Positions 6,762 to 11,746 of a stretch of DNA of 11,746 bases are shown one piece after another. The stretch is from contig CALFMQ010000096.1 in assembly GCA_937879825.1 (NCBI GenBank), positions 1-11,746 of the forward strand, read 5' to 3'. A program made the translations under genes and the position numbers. Each line of letters opens with the position of its first letter. The first letter of the stretch is position 1. This DNA comes from an uncultured Phycisphaerales bacterium (lineage in GTDB: Bacteria; Planctomycetota; Phycisphaerae; Phycisphaerales; UBA1924). The notes below the pieces were generated by a model that saw only the letters and a program-made list of their open reading frames with translations, was not told the origin of the DNA and did not search any database.

Positions 6762-7288
6762 GCACAACATCGCGGGAATACAACACGATCGAGATTGACA
6801 CGACGGCGAGCCGGGCGGCGCGGATGCGTCTGCTGGTTGACGCGTTGTGGGAGCGACTCGGCGGTGGCGAGGCGCGGCACGGGCGGGGGTTCTCGTGGGT
6901 CGGGTTCTACTACGGGCCGGGCGCCTTGATGGATGATGGTGCTGCGGTGGGCGCGGAGGAGATGTTGCTCGGGCCGTGCCGGAACAAGCCGGCGTGCTCG
7001 CCGATCGGGTTGCACGGCGCGTGCGGCCGGTCGTGGCGCGAGCACTCGGCGCTGGTGATTCGCGATGTGCGATTCCTGGGAGCGGAGTATGTGGCGTGCG
7101 ACCCGCGGGATATGAGCGAGGTTGTCGTTCCCTGTTTCAATCGTGACGGCAGTTGCTGGGGCGTGCTCGATGTGGACTCGTTCGAGATCGGCGCGTTCAC
7201 GCAGCACGACGCGGATGCGCTGAGCGCGATTCTGCATCGTGAGGGATTGAGTTGGCGGGAGTCGGTCAACACGATCGTGATCGGATAG
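6758..7288 (+). CDS. msrC: Free methionine-(R)-sulfoxide reductase (GAF fold)
   Basis: The 176-residue protein matches fRMsr (E. coli MsrC/YebR), which reduces free L-methionine-(R)-sulfoxide with thioredoxin-type reductant. Family blocks in order are FSWVGFYY (45-52), EEMLLGPCRNKPAC (67-80), GLHGACG (84-90), VRFLGAEYVACDPRDMSEVVVP (split here as VRFLGAEY and VACDPRDMSEVVVP, 104-125) and GVLDVDS (135-141). The three redox cysteines line up with E. coli C84, C94 and C118 as C80, C89 and C114. The first pair is spaced by nine residues instead of ten. Additional cysteines occur at 74, 126 and 133. The protein is cytoplasmic, with no signal peptide. The ATG overlaps the preceding stop by four bases, so it is probably coupled to the secreted helical protein upstream. 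No plus-strand terminator with a T tract follows. GAF proteins are diverse, but the cysteine pattern makes the enzyme assignment strong. Confidence 0.9.
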   Translation: MSTTSREYNTIEIDTTASRAARMRLLVDALWERLGGGEARHGRGFSWVGFYYGPGALMDDGAAVGAEEMLLGPCRNKPACSPIGLHGACGRSWREHSALVIRDVRFLGAEYVACDPRDMSEVVVPCFNRDGSCWGVLDVDSFEIGAFTQHDADALSAILHREGLSWRESVNTIVIG

Positions 7289-7299
7289 CGCAATGAATG

Positions 7300-7323
7300 A
7301 AAACCCCCGGCTCGCGCCGGGGG
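7300..7323 (-). terminator. Terminator of the peroxidase gene (minus strand)
   Basis: CCCCCGGC (7304-7311) and GCCGGGGG (7316-7323) form a perfect 8-bp stem with a 4-nt loop. On the minus strand the stem is followed by TTTT (7300-7303), so it is oriented to end transcripts from the peroxidase gene. On the plus strand there is no T tract, although the hairpin could still slow readthrough from msrC, which ends 15 bp before the stem. Confidence 0.82.
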
Positions 7324-7359
7324 CTCGTGAGTTGACGAGTTGAGTGAGTGGGGAAGAAG

Positions 7360-7388
7360 CCCTCCCCTGCCCCTCCCGGAGGGAGGGG
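7360..7388 (-). repeat. G-quadruplex motif overlapping a perfect hairpin
   Basis: On the minus strand, 7377 to 7360 reads GGGAGGGGCAGGGGAGGG: four G tracts of 3-4 with loops of 1-2 nt, a classic quadruplex pattern. The first two tracts (7370-7377) are also the arm of an 8-bp perfect hairpin with 7381-7388 (loop 3 nt). It lies 11 bp past the peroxidase stop and before the terminator. Confidence 0.7.
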
Positions 7389-7398
7389 ATTCTCGGGA

Positions 7399-9222
7399 TT
7401 ACCCGCCGCAGGACTCGTTCCAGTGCGAGAGGACCTTGTTGAGGTCGTCGACATCGACATCGGCGTCGCCGTCGCAGTCGCCGCGAGTGCCGAAGGGCAT
7501 GGTGTTGTCGCCCCAGTTGGCCAGGACGAGGTTGAGGTCGTTGATGGAGACGAGGCCCGAGCGGTCGGCGTCGCCCTCGAGGGTGCAGACGAAGAACGCG
7601 TTATCGGGGAGGGTGTTGCGGTCGATGTTGGTGTTGCGAGCGATGATGTCGGAGAGGCGCGTGTTCTCGAGTTCGCGCGTGAGCGTGGCGTGGTCGAGGA
7701 AGAAGGGATCGTTGAGGTAGAAGAACCGGTCGCCCTCGCGGAGGCGGAAGAACTGATCGCCGATGACGGCGGCGAGGGTCTCGCCGACGGCGCAATCCGT
7801 GAGGTGCTCTTCGGTCAGCAGGCCGACCCACGGGTCCATGTCGTTGATGGACGAGTAGGCGGTGGAGAGCTTGGCGATCTGCGCGGGGTCGGGGTTGATC
7901 TGCGAGAAGGCGGTGTAGGCGGGCAGGCCGTAGTCGGTGCGGAGCGTGTTGAAGTCGGGCAGGCCGTGCTCGCGTCCGCGGTTGATGTTGAGCGACATGA
8001 GGTCCAGCGGGATCGGCCCGTTGAAGTTCATGAAGAGCATGTTGCGGACATCGTTGATGACGAAGTTATCGATGGTGTTGGCGACCTGGAAGACCATGCC
8101 GCGGAGGAGCGTGTCGATGTTGTGATTCACGAGCTGATTCGGCTGGAAGAATGCCTGGGCGAGCGTGAGGTGCCCCTCGGGCGCTTCGGTCCAGTCGGCT
8201 TCGATTCGCAGGAGCGACTCGTTGAGCATCGTGTGCCCGACGCGGTAGGCGGCGGTCGAGAACGCGTTGGCGATAGTCGGGTCGATGGTGTCGTCGTACC
8301 CGGAGTAGACCGGGAGGTTGTAGGCACCGAGGAGCGCGGGGAGGAACTCGTCATAGGTGACGATCTGGACTTCGGCGCCGACGATCTTGCGCGCGGTCTG
8401 GTAGATCATCTCGTCGTCCCACGAGGGGTTCTCCGAGGCGAGGCGATCGGCCCAGTAGTTGTGCTCGCGGACGAAGAGCGTGTGGATGGCGGCGAGGCCG
8501 ACCTGCTCGTTGCAACGGATGTCGCCGGCGAGGAAGAGCGATGTATTGGAGTCGCCGCCCGCGTTGGGCAGGCCGGAGGTGTTGAACGGGAGGAGGTCGC
8601 CCGCGGCGTCGGCGGTGACCTTGAGACGGCCGCCCGTGAACTCGCGGAGCGCATCGGCGCGGGTCTGATCGGAGCCGTAAACGGAGGAGGCGTCAATGAA
8701 CCCGGTGATCACGTTGAACTGCTCGCGCGGGTTGCCGGGGGCGGTGCCCGTGCCCGGGACCTTCTCGGAGCGATGGAAGTCGATGGTGACGGTGCCGGTG
8801 TTGGTGGGATCGAAGTCGGGGTCACCGGAGGGAACAGCGATCGACCCCGCCTCGCCGGCGTCGCGCGAGAGGTCGAGGTCGTGATCGAGGAACTGGCCCC
8901 ACTGCCAGAACATCGCGCTGATGCCGGTGTCGGAGGGCATGTAGCCGGGCTGGGCGAAGACGATGTTGGAAATCTCGCGCGGCGAGAGGCGGCTCGCGCC
9001 CGCGGGCGAGTTGAAGCCGTCGGTGTAGTGTGAGCCGCTCGACTCGCGGAGGAGCGGCGCCCCGGCGGATCCCCAAAGCGTGTTGGTGATGTTGTTCCCG
9101 GTGCCGTCGAAGGTCCGGTATTCGTACACGGTGACCGCGCCGGCGAGGGCAACGGTGCTTCCAGCGAGGGTGGCGAGTGTTGCCGCAATTGCGGCGGCGC
9201 GAACGGTCTTGCGAACGGTCAT
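7399..9222 (-). CDS. Secreted animal-type haem peroxidase with dockerin-like tail
   Basis: This 607-residue protein has a Sec signal peptide (about 1-28) followed by a complete myeloperoxidase-superfamily domain (about 50-545). Active-site residues align with human myeloperoxidase: WGQFLDHD gives the distal Gln110 and His114 with Asp113 (haem ester) and Asp115 (calcium); TGFIDASS (173-180) is the T-x-F-x-D-x-S calcium loop; AGDIRCNEQ gives the catalytic Arg236 and Glu239 (second ester); YRVGHTML supplies the proximal His330. The methionine that forms the sulfonium link in myeloperoxidase is Gln240 here. NINRGREHGLPDFNTLR (412-428) and GDQFFRLREGDRF are also conserved. The tail has two dockerin-type calcium loops: D551/D553/S555/S559/D562 and D582/D584/D586/D590/D593. 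The enzyme likely oxidises halides or organic substrates with peroxide outside the cytoplasm; the substrate is unknown. Start: GGAG lies 8 nt upstream of the ATG. The gene is monocistronic, divergent from the DUF4190-type gene. Confidence 0.93.
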   Translation of the reverse strand: MTVRKTVRAAAIAATLATLAGSTVALAGAVTVYEYRTFDGTGNNITNTLWGSAGAPLLRESSGSHYTDGFNSPAGASRLSPREISNIVFAQPGYMPSDTGISAMFWQWGQFLDHDLDLSRDAGEAGSIAVPSGDPDFDPTNTGTVTIDFHRSEKVPGTGTAPGNPREQFNVITGFIDASSVYGSDQTRADALREFTGGRLKVTADAAGDLLPFNTSGLPNAGGDSNTSLFLAGDIRCNEQVGLAAIHTLFVREHNYWADRLASENPSWDDEMIYQTARKIVGAEVQIVTYDEFLPALLGAYNLPVYSGYDDTIDPTIANAFSTAAYRVGHTMLNESLLRIEADWTEAPEGHLTLAQAFFQPNQLVNHNIDTLLRGMVFQVANTIDNFVINDVRNMLFMNFNGPIPLDLMSLNINRGREHGLPDFNTLRTDYGLPAYTAFSQINPDPAQIAKLSTAYSSINDMDPWVGLLTEEHLTDCAVGETLAAVIGDQFFRLREGDRFFYLNDPFFLDHATLTRELENTRLSDIIARNTNIDRNTLPDNAFFVCTLEGDADRSGLVSINDLNLVLANWGDNTMPFGTRGDCDGDADVDVDDLNKVLSHWNESCGG

Positions 9223-9229
9223 TTGAGTG

Positions 9230-9308
9230 TCTCCGGATGTCTCACGAGCGATAATGTCTCGGCGGAATCCGCCGGAACCAGTCCCTAACTACTACTAGAC
9301 ACCGGAGA
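9230..9308 (-). promoter_or_regulatory. Structured 5' region covering the peroxidase ribosome binding site
   Basis: Arms 9230-9242 and 9297-9308 are inverted repeats that pair over 12 bp with one bulged base; the arm nearest the gene contains the GGAG Shine-Dalgarno. Inside the loop lies a 15-bp palindrome, CGGCGGA/A/TCCGCCG (9260-9274). The hexamer GAGACA (minus strand) occurs three times (9228-9233, 9238-9243, 9255-9260). It may be an RNA leader structure or an operator region. A weak minus-strand promoter, TTGCTC (9317-9322) and TCTAGT (9294-9299) with a 17-bp spacer, would start transcription inside the region and exclude the outer stem. Confidence 0.5.
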
Positions 9309-9367
9309 GTGACGCGGAGCAACTTAGAACGATTGCAATTTGCTTTTGCGGCCGGCTCGGCTTCGTG

Positions 9368-9396
9368 TTGGGCGGAGCGGACGGACTCGGTAAACT
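9368..9396 (+). promoter_or_regulatory. Promoter of the DUF4190-type gene
   Basis: TTGGGC (9368-9373) and TAAACT (9391-9396) have a 17-bp spacer. The expected start near 9403 gives a leader of about 43 nt with GGGAG (9432-9436). This argues against the upstream GTG at 9365 being the translation start. Confidence 0.5.
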
Positions 9397-9445
9397 GGGG
9401 GGGCACGAACGAACCCCGACCCACCATTTATGGGAGATGGACGCG

Positions 9446-9874
9446 ATGGAGCACTACGAGGGCGGTCACGAGTACGCGGAGCAGGAGAAGAACGTCCTGG
9501 GGATCGTCGGGTTCGCGCTGTCGTTCTGCACGGGCCCGATCGGGCTGATCATCTCGCTCATCGCCCTGACCAAGCGTCCTAAGGGATTCGCGATCGCGGG
9601 CGTGATTATCTCGCTGATTTCGACGGCGGTTCTCGGAACCGTGGTCTTCGGTGGGGTGTGGTTCGCCAAGAAGTTCGGGGCGCACATGATGGCGGTGGCG
9701 GACCTGGGCAAGGACTTCATGGACATCCAGCAATCGGTGAGCGCCTATCACGCGCAGAACGGCGCCTATCCGCCCGATCTGGCGACGGCGGGGGTCTCCG
9801 GCGGGGCGCTCGAGGACACGAACGGCATGGCGTACGGGTACGCGGTGAAGGCGGACGGGACCGGCTGGACCTGA
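9446..9874 (+). CDS. DUF4190-type membrane protein, truncated by a frameshift
   Basis: The 142-residue product begins with an acidic tail (MEHYEGGHEYAEQE) and then a DUF4190-like pair of membrane segments (about 17-41 and 48-73) with the family's GLIISLIALTKRPKGFAIAG loop. After residue 78 an outward-facing part reads FMDIQQSVSAYHAQNGAYPPDL (in pieces: FMDIQQSVSAYH, then AQNGAYPPDL), a pattern found after the helix of type II secretion pseudopilin-like proteins. The frame stops at TGA (9872-9874) just as this domain reaches its usual Y-G-Y-x-V...W-T strand. Stepping back one base at the stop restores a family-like continuation to 10014. GGGAG lies 9 nt before the ATG at 9446; ATG 9437 lies immediately after that GGGAG and is less likely. 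The cause may be a sequencing error, a real mutation or recoding. Function is unknown. Confidence 0.72.
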   Translation: MEHYEGGHEYAEQEKNVLGIVGFALSFCTGPIGLIISLIALTKRPKGFAIAGVIISLISTAVLGTVVFGGVWFAKKFGAHMMAVADLGKDFMDIQQSVSAYHAQNGAYPPDLATAGVSGGALEDTNGMAYGYAVKADGTGWT

Positions 9875-10014
9875 CGTGGGCCGGCATGGATCAGCAGATG
9901 GGGACCGGCGACGACCTGGTGGTGGATGGGTCGAGCAGCCAGAACCAGATGCAGGCGACCTTCAACGACTACTTCGAGCAGCATGCCGAGGAGATCGTCC
10001 GGGACAACAAGTGA
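9871..10014 (+). pseudogene. Displaced C-terminal part of the frameshifted membrane protein
   Basis: Read in the -1 frame from 9871, the sequence gives 47 residues beginning LTWAGMDQQMGTGDDLVVDG and ending DNK before a TGA at 10012-10014. The G-x-D-x-x-x-G-T-x-D-D-[LIV] pattern is the normal end of GspG/pseudopilin-like domains and joins smoothly onto the upstream ...GTGW-T. There is no start codon or ribosome binding site of its own, so it is best read as the lost end of the gene at 9446. Rejoined, the protein would be about 189 residues. Confidence 0.7.
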
Positions 10015-10095
10015 CCGGCGGTTCCTGAGCCGGGCATGGGCCTGATTCTCGGCTCTGCCACATCGGCAGGCGGGTCGTGATCATTTGGCCCGCAT

Positions 10096-10115
10096 GGCCG
10101 TTTGAGAGGCCGTTT
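10096..10115 (+). repeat. Short direct repeat upstream of dnaK
   Basis: GGCCGTTT occurs at 10096-10103 and again at 10108-10115 (12-bp period). It lies within the 276-bp spacer before dnaK and could be a binding site, but may be chance in GC-rich DNA. Confidence 0.3.
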
Positions 10116-10189
10116 CGGTTCGGAATCCCCGTTCCAAAGGGCTCCGGGATGGCCTTTCGGTGGCACCCGGATTGCATTCTCTATGCGGT

Positions 10190-10212
10190 CCCGGGGCGAT
10201 GGTTCGCCCGGG
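10190..10212 (+). promoter_or_regulatory. GC-rich hairpin in the dnaK upstream region
   Basis: CCCGGGGCG (10190-10198) and CGCCCGGG (10205-10212) can form an 8-bp stem with one bulge and a 6-nt loop. There is no T tract, so it is not an intrinsic terminator. The rest of the 10015-10290 spacer shows no gene, no CIRCE element (TTAGCACTC/GAGTGCTAA) and no convincing heat-shock sigma promoter. Confidence 0.35.
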
Positions 10213-10290
10213 CGGCCTCGTTGCGCCGATGTGGAGTCACGGAGCGCGGGGCCCACGGCTGGAATAACTACCCATTGAAGGGGATGCGAT

Positions 10291-11746
<1,456 letters not shown>

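Noticed and set aside
7348..9033. A 561-codon plus-strand open frame opposite the peroxidase gene
   Set aside because: Val/Gly/Glu/Ala-rich low-complexity translation with no motif; the opposite strand encodes a complete peroxidase with all catalytic residues.
9869..9875. ACC-TGA-C as an RF2-like programmed +1 frameshift site
   Set aside because: The +1 frame gives a Gly/Arg-rich sequence with no family resemblance; only the -1 frame restores the domain, and no -1 slippery heptamer is present.
6758..10014. An oxidative-stress gene cluster joining msrC, the peroxidase and the DUF4190-type gene
   Set aside because: The genes lie in three separate transcription units on both strands with a terminator between them; shared redox chemistry alone does not support a system.
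10015..10069. Small hairpins (CCGGC/GCCGG, CTGCC/GGCAG) after the frameshifted gene as a terminator
   Set aside because: Stems are only 5 bp and no T tract follows on either strand.

Overview
The window is GC-rich, gene-dense bacterial chromosome. Four things point to a planctomycete, most likely of the Phycisphaerae type: a haem peroxidase of the animal (myeloperoxidase) superfamily with a dockerin-like tail, a secreted protein with a PEP-CTERM-like sorting tail of the V-P-S-P form, abundant GTG/CTG/GCG codons, and rpsR lying apart from its usual rpsF/ssb/rplI neighbours. The lineage is an inference; there is no rRNA or other decisive marker.

Layout from left to right. (1) Bases 2-574 (+) are the 3' part of a HupE/UreJ-type membrane protein. 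It converges on an AsmA-like envelope protein on the minus strand (583-2127). (2) A divergent spacer leads to a SAM-dependent methyltransferase (2331-3200, +). (3) A long-chain polyprenyl diphosphate synthase (3362-4372, +) overlaps a small glycine-zipper membrane protein (4375-4629). (4) A monocistronic secreted PEP-CTERM-like protein (4808-5452, +) has its own promoter and a clear terminator. (5) Ribosomal protein bS18 (5642-5881, +) is followed by a secreted helical protein (5922-6761), which overlaps a free-methionine-R-sulfoxide reductase of the GAF fold (6758-7288) by four bases. (6) The minus-strand peroxidase-dockerin gene (7399-9222) ends in a hairpin, a G-quadruplex-type G tract and a terminator, and starts behind a leader that can fold over its ribosome binding site. 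(7) Divergently, a DUF4190-type membrane protein (9446-9874) is broken by a one-base frameshift; its displaced tail runs to 10014. (8) dnaK (10291 to the window end, +) is cut off in its substrate-binding domain.

This is mostly ordinary chromosomal sequence: housekeeping genes (bS18, DnaK, prenyl synthase) mixed with envelope and exported proteins. I see no mobile element, CRISPR array, defence island or tRNA. There is an oxidant-related thread (peroxidase, methionine sulfoxide reductase, DnaK), but the genes are on different strands and in separate transcription units, so I do not claim a joint system. The features most worth a second look are the peroxidase gene with its two structured flanks, the frameshifted membrane/pseudopilin-like gene, and the apparently leaderless prenyl synthase.
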